Of a stretch of 64,000 bases of DNA, positions 17,952 to 27,100 are shown piece after piece (the first letter of the stretch is position 1; each line of letters begins with the position of its first letter). The notes beneath the pieces were generated by a model. It worked only from the letters and a program-made list of their open reading frames with translations. It was not told the DNA's origin and did no database searches. The translations under genes and the position numbers were made by a program. Origin of the DNA: CAZXFH01 sp964640055. Lineage in GTDB: Bacteria; Fidelibacterota; UBA2242; JAFGTP01. Where the stretch lies: contig CAZXFH010000001.1 of NCBI GenBank assembly GCA_964640055.1, positions 62,001 through 126,000 on the forward strand, given 5' to 3'.

Positions 17952-18611
17952 ATGATTTCCTTTAAAAACGTCAGTTGTACATTCGGGCGCAAGGGGGGTA
18001 TAAAAAATGCCAGTTTTGCCATTCAGGAAGGCGACTTTGTTTTCCTGACCGGACCGACTGGTGCGGGAAAATCAACTATTTTACGTCTTATCTACATGGA
18101 TTTCTTTCCGGAAAAAGGCCAGGTTAAAATTAAAAAATTCCACAGTGATAAGATTCGCCGCCATGAAATTCCCTATTTGCGGCGGCGGGTCGGTATGATT
18201 TTCCAGGATTTCCGATTGCTTCCGGATCGCAATATCTTTCAAAATGTCGCTCTCAGTCTTTACGTTGCCCATTACAAAACCCGGGAGATCAAGCCACGGG
18301 TTTACCGCGTGTTGAATCAGGTCGGTTTAGGACACCGCGTCCATTTCAAACCCCACGAATTATCCGGTGGAGAGAAGCAACGGGTTGCTATAGCGCGGTC
18401 GTTGGTCAAAGATCCGCTGATATTATTGGCTGATGAACCGACTGGTAATCTGGATCCCAAGGCAAGTTTAGAATTGGTTAACCTGTTAAATAAAATCAAT
18501 CAGAAAGGAACTGCTGTCCTCGTCGCTACTCATAATTATAGTTTGATACAACGGGTGCCGGATGCCCGTTTAATTCAAATCAATGAATCAGAGATTGTAA
18601 GCATCACATGA
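17952..18611 (+). CDS. ftsE: cell-division ATP-binding protein FtsE
   Basis: FtsE is the cytoplasmic ATPase of the FtsEX complex, which regulates septal peptidoglycan hydrolases during division. The 219-residue ABC protein has Walker A 'GPTGAGKSTILR' near residue 38, the Q-loop in 'RVGMIFQDFRLLPDRN' near 84, signature 'LSGGEKQRVAIARS' near 138 and Walker B 'LILLADEPTGNLDP' near 158. 'FQDFRLLPDR' and 'DEPTGNLDP' are typical of FtsE/MacB-type ATPases. It overlaps ftsX by 4 bases (ATGA), as usual for this pair. Identity as FtsE rests on this partner. No Shine-Dalgarno site is seen. Confidence 0.93.
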   Translation: MISFKNVSCTFGRKGGIKNASFAIQEGDFVFLTGPTGAGKSTILRLIYMDFFPEKGQVKIKKFHSDKIRRHEIPYLRRRVGMIFQDFRLLPDRNIFQNVALSLYVAHYKTREIKPRVYRVLNQVGLGHRVHFKPHELSGGEKQRVAIARSLVKDPLILLADEPTGNLDPKASLELVNLLNKINQKGTAVLVATHNYSLIQRVPDARLIQINESEIVSIT

Positions 18612-19474
18612 CTGTTTTTTGGTTTTTAATCAAAGAGGGATTTAAAGGCCTTGGCCGTTCTAAATATGCCGGTGTATTTTCGATCTTTATTATTTGGATT
18701 TCACTCACTTTAGTCGGATTAGGCTATGTTATTGCCCGAGACATGCTATATGCAGTCAACAACATCCGGGCTCAGTTTGATGTTGATATTTTTATTCACA
18801 AAACCGCTTCACAAAAACAAATCAGCGACTTTGCTGAATATTTAAATAATATGCCGGAGATCGAATCCCTTAAATATATTTCTCCGGAACAGGCCGCACA
18901 AAATTTCAAAAAGGAATTTGGAGAAAATATATTTAATATACTGGGCTATAACCCCTTACCGCCTTCTTTCACTATCCGCCTGAAAGAGATGTATCGTAAT
19001 CTGGTGAGTGTGGAAAGTATTGCTACTAACATTCGCAAACAGGAGATTGTGGATGAGGTCAAATACCGGAAAAAGTTTCTCATGCTTCTGGAAAAGTATC
19101 AACGAATAACGCTTTTTGTCGTTTTAATTATTTTTGTTTCCCTGAGTATTGTATCCATTTTGTTGATCTCCAATTCCATTAAAATGGCGATTTTTGCCCG
19201 ACGAGAAATAATCGATAGTATGAAGTTATTGGGTGCTACAGATCGCTTTGTGAAGGCTCCTTTTATTATCGAAGGGATTATTGAAGGCTTTATTGGTGCT
19301 TCGTTAGCCGCGCTGGTTATTTATGGTCTTTTTTATTTACAGAACAATTATCTGCAGTCTCTGATCGAATATAAGGCCATCGTCAGTTATCGCTATTATA
19401 TCGCGCTGATTATTGTGGGCGTTTTTATGGGTTTGGTAGGCAGCGCCCGGGCAATTAAAAGATTTCTACGCTAA
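18608..19474 (+). CDS. ftsX: cell-division permease-like protein FtsX
   Basis: FtsX is the membrane partner of FtsE. The 288-residue protein has the expected four transmembrane segments, at about residues 22-44, 170-192, 218-240 and 258-280. A periplasmic domain lies between the first two ('DVDIFIHKTASQKQISDF', then 'LPPSFTIRLKEMYRNL'). The C-terminal FtsX/MacB-type core includes 'RREIIDSMKLLGATDRFVKA', the conserved coupling region. It is translationally coupled to ftsE and convergent with the following gene. No peptidoglycan hydrolase gene (the usual target) lies nearby. Confidence 0.92.
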   Translation: MTVFWFLIKEGFKGLGRSKYAGVFSIFIIWISLTLVGLGYVIARDMLYAVNNIRAQFDVDIFIHKTASQKQISDFAEYLNNMPEIESLKYISPEQAAQNFKKEFGENIFNILGYNPLPPSFTIRLKEMYRNLVSVESIATNIRKQEIVDEVKYRKKFLMLLEKYQRITLFVVLIIFVSLSIVSILLISNSIKMAIFARREIIDSMKLLGATDRFVKAPFIIEGIIEGFIGASLAALVIYGLFYLQNNYLQSLIEYKAIVSYRYYIALIIVGVFMGLVGSARAIKRFLR

Positions 19475-19490
19475 TACACAATAAAAAATA

Positions 19491-20618
19491 TTATGGCATG
19501 GTAGTCATTTTATAATGAATGCCACGGTCTGCCTGATAATCCATAATATATTGGAATATTTGATCTGATTTTCCAAGATACTCCGGGGGAATGACACCAA
19601 TTTGGTTTATTTTTCCCGTCAGAACCAAGCGGGCAGCAGCTGTACAGGTATATCCAGTCGTGCGGGCCATGGAAGTTGTTTGAGTAATACTGTTATATTG
19701 ATCAAAAAGAGTATAGCTGTATTTTTTTTGCTTTTGATTTTCAGTGCCACTGATCTCAATCAACATGACCGTGAATTCAGGCTCCTCTGGTCCCAGATGC
19801 CATCGTGGAAAAAGTAACTGGGTGGTCAGATCCAGGGGCCGGATTGTTTGGTCCCCAATCTTTACTGATTTTTTATCTAAAAAGCCAGTTTCTCTGAAAA
19901 CGAACATGAGCTCTCGATGTCCGGGATAGCGGAGGGTTTTTTCTTGCATAAAAGGCATTTGCATGGTACTGAGCAGAGTTCGCAGACCGTCAGTATTAAA
20001 AGCTTCCAGAGTACCCACACCCTCTACTTCCAGTAATTCCGGCTCGCTTAAAGCATCCTTAATGATCACTTCACCATTTTCCACGATGCGGGCCGGTCGG
20101 GTATATTCCTCAAGCACGTCAGAGGGTGAAAAAGGGGCTTTATATTGATAGGGATACTTACGCTCGAAAGGTAAGCCGCCGACATAACATTTATAGCGGT
20201 CCACTTGCATACGTTCATGATGATATCCCAGGATTATATTACTCATTCCTGGCGCCACTCCACAATCCACAATGGCTGTCACCTTCTTTTCCTGAGCCAG
20301 TAAGGCCAAATCAAAAGGATCTTCCGGAAAAAAAGAAATGTCCACAATGTTTTTTCCTGCGGAAATAACCCTCTCAAGCGTTTTAAAACCCAGAAAGCCG
20401 GGCAAAGCATTTATGACCAGATTGCTATCCTGGACTATACTTCCTAAATCTGATGGATTCGCCAAATCTCTGCTGACACAGCGGATGTTTTTTGTTTGGC
20501 CAAGTTTTTTGCATATCTGTTCATTTTTATCAATAACCTGGATCTGATAATCACCGGCCAGGTCCCTGGCAATGGCTCCTCCAACCAGACCACCCCCGAA
20601 AATAGTGACTTTTTGCAT
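19491..20618 (-). CDS. lysine 6-dehydrogenase-like protein (saccharopine dehydrogenase family)
   Basis: This 375-residue NAD(P)-dependent enzyme has an N-terminal Rossmann motif 'VTIFGGGLVGGAIARDLAG', then 'VAPGMSNIILGYH' near residue 122 and 'YVGGLPFERKYPYQYK' near 146. Further on come 'GTLEAFNTDGLRTLL' near 205, 'LRYPGHRELM' near 229 and 'MARTTGYTCTAAARLVLTG' near 322. These features track Geobacillus-type lysine 6-dehydrogenase better than true saccharopine reductases, in both order and length (about 385 residues). The likely reaction is oxidative deamination of the lysine epsilon-amino group or of a related amino acid. An AGAGGAG site precedes the ATG. It is a single gene between ftsX and the giant protease terminator. 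Substrate remains inferred. Confidence 0.72.
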   Translation of the reverse strand: MQKVTIFGGGLVGGAIARDLAGDYQIQVIDKNEQICKKLGQTKNIRCVSRDLANPSDLGSIVQDSNLVINALPGFLGFKTLERVISAGKNIVDISFFPEDPFDLALLAQEKKVTAIVDCGVAPGMSNIILGYHHERMQVDRYKCYVGGLPFERKYPYQYKAPFSPSDVLEEYTRPARIVENGEVIIKDALSEPELLEVEGVGTLEAFNTDGLRTLLSTMQMPFMQEKTLRYPGHRELMFVFRETGFLDKKSVKIGDQTIRPLDLTTQLLFPRWHLGPEEPEFTVMLIEISGTENQKQKKYSYTLFDQYNSITQTTSMARTTGYTCTAAARLVLTGKINQIGVIPPEYLGKSDQIFQYIMDYQADRGIHYKMTTMP

Positions 20619-20680
20619 GAATTCTCCTCTTTATTACCGCTTTGGAAAATAACATCTGAAATTCAGGAATCAAAACAAAT

Positions 20681-20716
20681 AAAAAAATCTACCGGCGGTT
20701 AGAAACCGCCGGTAGA
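20681..20716 (-). terminator. strong Rho-independent terminator of the giant protease gene
   Basis: A perfect 13-bp stem, TCTACCGGCGGTT / AACCGCCGGTAGA, with a 3-base loop. Read leftward it is followed by a run of seven Ts. It lies 28 bases beyond the stop of the gene ending at 20745. Confidence 0.88.
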
Positions 20717-20744
20717 TCAGGAACTTTCGGTTAAGCTGATGAGC

Positions 20745-21005
20745 TTATTTCAGAAGCATCATCTTCTTAACGTCGGTGAAGTTACGGGTTACCAAACGCA
20801 CAAAATAGACACCGGAAGGCTGCTTACCAGCATCCCAGATGACTTTATAACGTCCGGCCATATGATAATCCGATACCAGTTCATCTACTAAACGACCTCT
20901 GATATCAAAAATCGTCAGCTGGACTTTACCCGCATCCGGTATATCATAGACGATTGTGGTGGTCGGATTGAAGGGATTGGGATAGTTCTGATGCAACTGG
21001 TAGGA
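20745..21005 (-). other. type IX/FlgD-like C-terminal sorting domain (within CDS)
   Basis: The last ~85 residues of the giant protein carry 'NYPNPFNPTTTIVYDIPDAG', 'GRYKVIWDAGKQPSGVYFVR' and a basic end. The same tail type occurs in the gene at 13930-14676, so this genome probably uses one shared export or anchoring route for both. Confidence 0.8.
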
Positions 21006-23695
21006 TTCAACCACACGGGGTGAATCTTCGAACTCAGGTTCATCAATAGCGACGATTATTTCACCACCGGTAGCGGTTTTGACAATCGCGCCATTTTTGC
21101 CAACAGCCCAACCCATATCGGCAGTCACAAAATGGGCTGCTTTCAGATCAACGCTTGTAGGACTAATCTGGGGTTCCCAAGCTGAGCCACCATCACTGGT
21201 CACCATGATCGAACCTTCATTACCCATAATCCAGCCATTGAGTGCATCGGCAAAAACCACTGAACGATAGCTGGGATCACCCCAGCTACCACTCGTGATT
21301 ACGCTCCAACTTGAGCCTCCGTCATTAGTTTCCAAAATAGTGGCTTCACTTCCAACGGCAAAACCATGATCTGCATCCACAAAGTAGATACTATAGAGAT
21401 TGTTATCATCGGAGTTGGTTTGTTCGGTCCAGGTTGCGCCGCCGTCGGTGGTGTGTAGGATGATACCATTGGTCCCACATATCCAGCCGGTTTGGCTATC
21501 CACAAAAAACACATCATTCAGGTATTCACCGGTATTCGAGGTTTGGGTGGACCAATTGCTGCCACCGTCAGTTGTATGCAGGATAGTACCAGCATAGCCC
21601 ACGGCCCAACCATTATTGGCATCGACGAAATCCAGGCCAGCGAAAAGATTTCCGGTGCCACTGGTTTGTTCGGTCCAGGTTGCACCGCCGTCAGATGTGT
21701 GATAGATTTTGGCATCCCCGTTATAGGGTCCGTCTCCGGTCGCCCATCCTGTATTGGCATCGACAAAATCGATCGCATAAAGAGCGTAATGAGCAGCCGT
21801 GGTTTGTTCGGTCCAGGAATATCCGCCATCTGTGGTTTTCCAGATATTTTCCATCCAGCCCACAATCCAGCCGGTAGTTTCATTTATAAAGTATACATCT
21901 TCAATAGTTTTCGAAACAATACGAGATGATATTTCTGTCCAGTTACCATCTGTATTTTGATAGATAATACCCTTTGAGCCGGCGAGCCAGCCTGTGGAAT
22001 TATGAAAGTCCAAACCATAGATATAATAGTCACCATATCCGGGCAGATCAATCTGTTCAGTCCAGGTTGCACCGCCGTCAGTGGTCTTATACACTTTCTC
22101 TTCTGATGAAACCCAGCCATTATTGGCATCGGCAAAATAAAGTGCGCTAAAGTAGGTATTACTCGCGGGAACAACTTCAGACCAGGAACTACCACCGTCA
22201 CTGGTTTGGTAAAGCGCATGAGTAGCCACCAGCCAGCCATCACTGGCATTGAAGAACTGAATTTCCTTGATTATCTGGTAGTCTTCCACGGTGACATCAA
22301 CCGGTGTCCAGGTTGCGCCGCCATCCGTGGTATAAGCACAGTATCTTTCGCCACCAACCCAGCCGGTGTTGGCATCTACGAAGAATACAGAGCGGAGCTC
22401 ATCTTCGATTCCGGAACTCTGTTCAACCCAAGTCGCGCCACCGTCTGTGGTTTTGATGACCGTTCCATCTTGTCCATAGCTACCGTCACCAACGATCCAG
22501 CCGGTATTTTCATCAATAAAGAATATCTGTCTTAAGTCATAATTGATACTGACGCTTAACTCGGTCCAGGTCTCACCACCATCCGTAGTTTTCAATACCA
22601 CTGCCGGCTCACCATAGGCCGGGTTATCGCCGACTGCATATCCGGTTGTCATAGTCGGGAAAAAGATATCATTCAGTTGGACTGAAGTACCACTTTCTAG
22701 GACATTCCAGGTGGCACCCGCATCCGTAGTTTTGATGATGGTTCCACTAATTCCAACGGCAATAGCGGTATTGTCATCCAGGGCTCTGATGGAATTTAAA
22801 CCATCAGGCGTCGGATAAGGATTCTGCAGAAACCAACCGCTGGGTTCATCAAGCGCTTCAATAACATTGATAAAATCGGACTTGGTTTCGGTGGCTTCAT
22901 TGGTGCCATCGGAAACAGTCAGCATGACCGTATAGCTGCCTACAGATTCATAGGTATGGCTCGGATTCTGATCGGTACTGGTATTGCTGTCGCCAAAGTC
23001 CCAATTCCACGAGATCGCTCCAGTGGATTGATCGGTAAAATTAACCGTCAGCGGAGGCGCGCCGGACGTGACATCTGCGATAAAATCGGCAGTAAAAGGT
23101 TCTATTTCAGGAGAGCAAAAAGCATATTTTAGATCATAATTAGTATAATCGTTATAACTAATATGAGGATAGCCATTCTGATCAACAGTTATTGAGTTAG
23201 ACGAGCCCACTTCTCCATCACTGTCTATTGTTTCGATAGTCCATTCTGAACTATTTCCGCGGGCATATTTCAAATCAACATTAGATTGATCATAATAGCT
23301 GATATGAATCATATTGTTCTGGTCTATAGCAATAGAAGAGTACCGCCCTACCTCGTCACTACTAGAATCCACAACACCTAAATACCAATCTGAGCCATTC
23401 CATTTGGCATATTTTAAAGAATGATTAGTATAATCATAATAGCTAGTATGTGGATAATCATTCTTATCTAAAGCAAGTGATGTATTACTCCCAATATCTC
23501 CTTCACTATCAACAGTCTCAATATTCCAAGCGGAACCATCCCAGGTGGCATATTTTAAATCATCATTAGAAACATCACAATAACTAATGTGAGGATAACC
23601 ACTTTGATCGATAGCTAAAGATGTATACCAACCTACAAGACCTTCACTATCAACAGTCTCAATATTCCAAGCGGAACCATCCCAGGTGGCATATT
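20745..23695 (-). CDS. C-terminal part of a giant secreted protease: repeat propellers, PKD, Ycf48-like repeats, type IX sorting tail
   Basis: This is the downstream part of the gene that begins at 29328 and is interrupted by 100 Ns. The frame is open right up to the gap; the GTG at 23372 is not a real start. Visible order: four ~47-residue repeats ending in 'PHISYYD.TN.DLKYA'; a PKD domain ('APPLTVNFTDQSTGAISWNW'); about 14 Ycf48/BNR-like units of ~45 residues with the signature 'KTTDGGATWTE' and 'GWIVGDG'; and a C-terminal sorting domain with 'HQNYPNPFNPTTTIVYDIP', 'IFDIRGRLVDEL' and the terminal 'DVKKMMLLK'. The repeats probably form beta-propellers for binding partners or glycans outside the cell. 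Joining the sequence directly across the gap restores one uninterrupted frame. Confidence 0.85.
21068..22835 (-). repeat. Ycf48/BNR-like repeat array (about 14 units, within CDS)
   Basis: Tandem ~45-residue units each contain an 'F.DA.TGWAVG..G.I..T.DGG.TWTEQ' pattern. I count 14 units, two of them degenerate ('IYQNTDGNWTE', 'IVKTATGGE'). The DNA copies differ moderately, with repeated phrases such as the complement of 'TTCGGTCCAGGTTGC'. Confidence 0.8.
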
Positions 23696-24197
23696 NNNNN
23701 NNNNNNNNNNNNNNNNNNNNNNNNNNNNNNNNNNNNNNNNNNNNNNNNNNNNNNNNNNNNNNNNNNNNNNNNNNNNNNNNNNNNNNNNNNNNNNNTTAAA
23801 TCATTATTAGTATCATCCAGATAGCTAAAATGTGGGCGGTTGTTATCATCTAAAGCAAGTGATGTATATTTACCTACATCTCCTTCACTATCAACAGTCT
23901 CAATATTCCAAGCGGAACCATCCCAGGTGGCGTATTTTAAATCATCATTAGTAAAATCATAATAGCTAATATGTGGACGATCGTTATGGTCGATAACTAT
24001 TGAAGTATAATGACCGACATTACCTTCACTATCGATAGTCTCGATGTTCCAGGCTGAACCATTCCAGGCGGCATATTTCAGATCATCATTAGTATTATCA
24101 TAATAACTAATATGTGCATAATTATTCTGATCCAAGGCTATGGAAGTATGGATACCCACATCGCCCACAGCATCGACTGTCTCAAGATTCCATTCTC
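23118..24197 (-). repeat. tandem ~141-bp repeats ('SYYD' units) spanning the assembly gap
   Basis: Seven visible ~47-residue copies share 'WNIETVDSEGDVG', 'TSLALD.N.' and 'PHISYYD.TNDDLKYA'. Neighbouring copies are almost identical in DNA, which explains why the assembler stopped here. The true copy number is unknown because of the 100-N gap. Confidence 0.85.
23696..23795. other. assembly gap of exactly 100 N
   Basis: This is a scaffold placeholder inside the tandem repeat. The upstream side ends '...GATTTAA' and the downstream side begins 'AATATGCC' (minus strand). Joined, they read GAT TTA AAA TAT GCC, as in every other repeat junction. The real gap is therefore zero or a whole number of repeat units. 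Confidence 0.95.
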
Positions 24198-27100
24198 CTG
24201 GTACATATGGTCCTTCAACTGTAATGAAATCAGTCTTGGTCTCAGCATCAGTGTTGGTGCCATCCGATATGTTCAATTTTACCGTATATGTACCTTCCTC
24301 CTGATACGTATATGATGGGTTTTGCTCAGTTGCATCGATATTATTATCATTATCAAAATCCCATTCCCATGAGGTCGGTGTGCCAACGGATCGATCGGTG
24401 AACTGGACGGTCAGAGGAGCCGTACCAGCGGTTACATCCGCGGTGAAATCAGCCATCAATTCTTCAATATCGGTCGAGACCTTAATATAATCTATCCTTG
24501 TCTGGGTGTCGGTATCACCCTGATCATTGGTCACTGTTAGCGAAACGGTGTAGGTATCAGAAACAGTGTACTCATGACTCGGATTTTGGTCGGTACTGGT
24601 GTTGCCATCGCCAAAGTCCCATTCCCAGCCGGTAATACTCTTGGGTATACTTTTGGAAATTGCCTTTTCCGGAAAGTTCACTTTCAGGGCGGGTCCGGGC
24701 GCACTATCCTGGATCTGATTCACAATGTTAACCTGCTGTGTATTACCGTCAATCGTACAAACATTCCAGTACCTTCCTGTTCCGGTGGTCGGTACATGAA
24801 TCGTATTGATCACGCCCTGTTCGTCATAGACCTGGACCACAGCATTGGAAGCTGTAATTTCACTGGTACCGGCATACTTATAAATATAATAGTAGTAGAC
24901 ACCCTCATAAAAGGTATGGATAGTAACAGTTTCCGGTCCATATCCGTCGGTATCATCATGATCCAGGATCGCATAGGGGGCTGAAGTCGCACTTCCCTGC
25001 GAGGAATAGTACACATGATAGCTACTGCCATCAATATCCGGTGTCTTCAAATGAGAATCCAGATCCCGGGGATCATCATCCCAGTTCAGAACCAGACGCA
25101 TGCTACCGGCCGTTAATTCAGGTGACAGGGAAATATCCAGAGTGATCGTTTCCGTTGTATTGATAGTCACATGCTCATTCACATAGTCACTGTATCCGGT
25201 TGCACTGGCTGTGACGGTCTGGGCCTGATCTGCTGAATTATCGGTAAACTGGACGGTTAGCGGAGGTTGACCGCTGGTCACATCAGCATAAAAGTCAGCA
25301 TCCAGAGCGCCGAAAGGCACATTCGTGATCGTATAGATCCCATCACTACCCGTTATATCAGAGAGTCCGGCTACCGTTACAGTGGCGCCTTCGAGCGGCT
25401 CGCCATTAGTGGCATCAGTGATGGTACCGGTCAAAGTGGTGGTTTCCTGAGTCTGATCACCGGTCACAATGATATTACGGGAGTTACCGGCATCGGTGCT
25501 GCAGTAATAAGTTCCATATTCACTAACCGAGAGCGAATCCAAAATCAGATGATCACCGGTTTCACCGGTGATTTCAGTGTCATTATAATACCACTGATAA
25601 CTACCAGTCCCGACCATGGCGTACATTTCCACAGTCGCCGGGAAAGTCTGATCTCCGATTAAATTAATCTCCTGATCAGTTAAGCCTTTCAGCTCGATCT
25701 CATCATTGCCCCAATTACCATAGTTAACCAAATCTCCGGTGGCTTCAATATACAATTCCGTATCGCCGACATCCTGAATAATGCCACGATTAATCAGTGT
25801 ACTGTTCGCGTAAAGAGTATTGTAAAATCCAGTATTACTCTGGAGCGTATCCAGAACAACCACCGAGTCACCGGCAAAGGTCACGCTTTGGGCCCCTGAT
25901 CTTACCGTTCCGGTCAACATAACGTTAGCGAGATAGCTGTCCTGATACAGATAAGCGCCCTGGCTCAGATAAAGATCATTGCCATTGCCTGCAATGATCA
26001 CATCGGTGGCAAAACAATTGGCGCCCAGAAGCTGCAAACGAAATCCGCTGCCCTCCGGGATGATCAGACTCGTGGTTTCATCAGACCAGTCAAAGTCGAT
26101 TTCACAATCGGTGAGTTCGAGGTCCGAGGTGAGAATGACCGATGTCGTAGAGTCCTTGGCCCCAAAATGTACATTCTGGAACACCGCGCCGGGGGTCATG
26201 GAGATATACTGATCGGCTGATCCATTAAAAATGATGTCATCATTCTCAATTGTCCCGCTATTCTGGAGGTCTCCCTTGAGATTAATGTTTAGATCGGTGT
26301 CACCATTATCCTGGATCGTCCCGGCATTGCTCAAGACACCATTCACAGTCAAATTCTGATAAAAACCCGTACCACTGCGCAGAATATTGCCGGTATTAAC
26401 CGTCAGATCGTCACATTCCGAGGTCTGATCCACGACCACATCACCATCAATAATGACATTGTCACTGGCTGTGGGAACCACACCACCAATCCAGGTGCCC
26501 GCTTCGCTCCAGTTACCACCCGTGGTGGTGGAAGTTATGGCATCGCCGGCAGTGGATACGGTGATATAATCGGTCTTGGTTTCGGTATCGATGGTACCAG
26601 CGCCATCAGTGACTGTCAGCGATACGGTATAAGTACCGGCATTGTCATAGGTAAAGGATGGGTTCTGTACGACGGTGGCATCCAGGGTACCGTCATTGTC
26701 AAAATCCCATTCCCAGGTAGTGGCGCCGGTGGACTGATCGGTAAAATTAACGGTCAGCGGTGCAGTGCCAGAGGTGACATCAGCAGTGAAATCGGCTGCT
26801 AATGCACTTACTTCATTATTCAAGAAAACATCATCAATAAATAGATAATTTTTATCATTAGATACAGATTGAATGGCAACATACACATCCTGACTTGCAT
26901 AATCTGATAATGAATACGTATATTGTGTCCACTGATTAGGTAAATCTTGAATACTTTCCAAAGTTACAGTGAAATCAGAAGGATCACTTCCTGTATTTGA
27001 GATCTTTACATTGAAATCTTCCAACCAATAATCATCAGTTGAACGTGCCCAAAAAGAGATGGAAGCATTGGAACCAACCTGTATCTGTGGTGTAATTAAC

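Noticed and set aside
21400..22535. Rightward open frames opposite the Ycf48-like repeats
   Set aside because: They are by-products of the repetitive, stop-poor coding strand and show no independent protein features.
23372..23695. A separate gene starting at GTG 23372
   Set aside because: The frame continues upstream with further repeat copies into the N gap, and no ribosome site or signal peptide precedes the GTG.
23118..24197. CRISPR-like or non-coding satellite repeat
   Set aside because: The ~141-bp period is an exact multiple of three and encodes a conserved protein repeat with no unique spacers.
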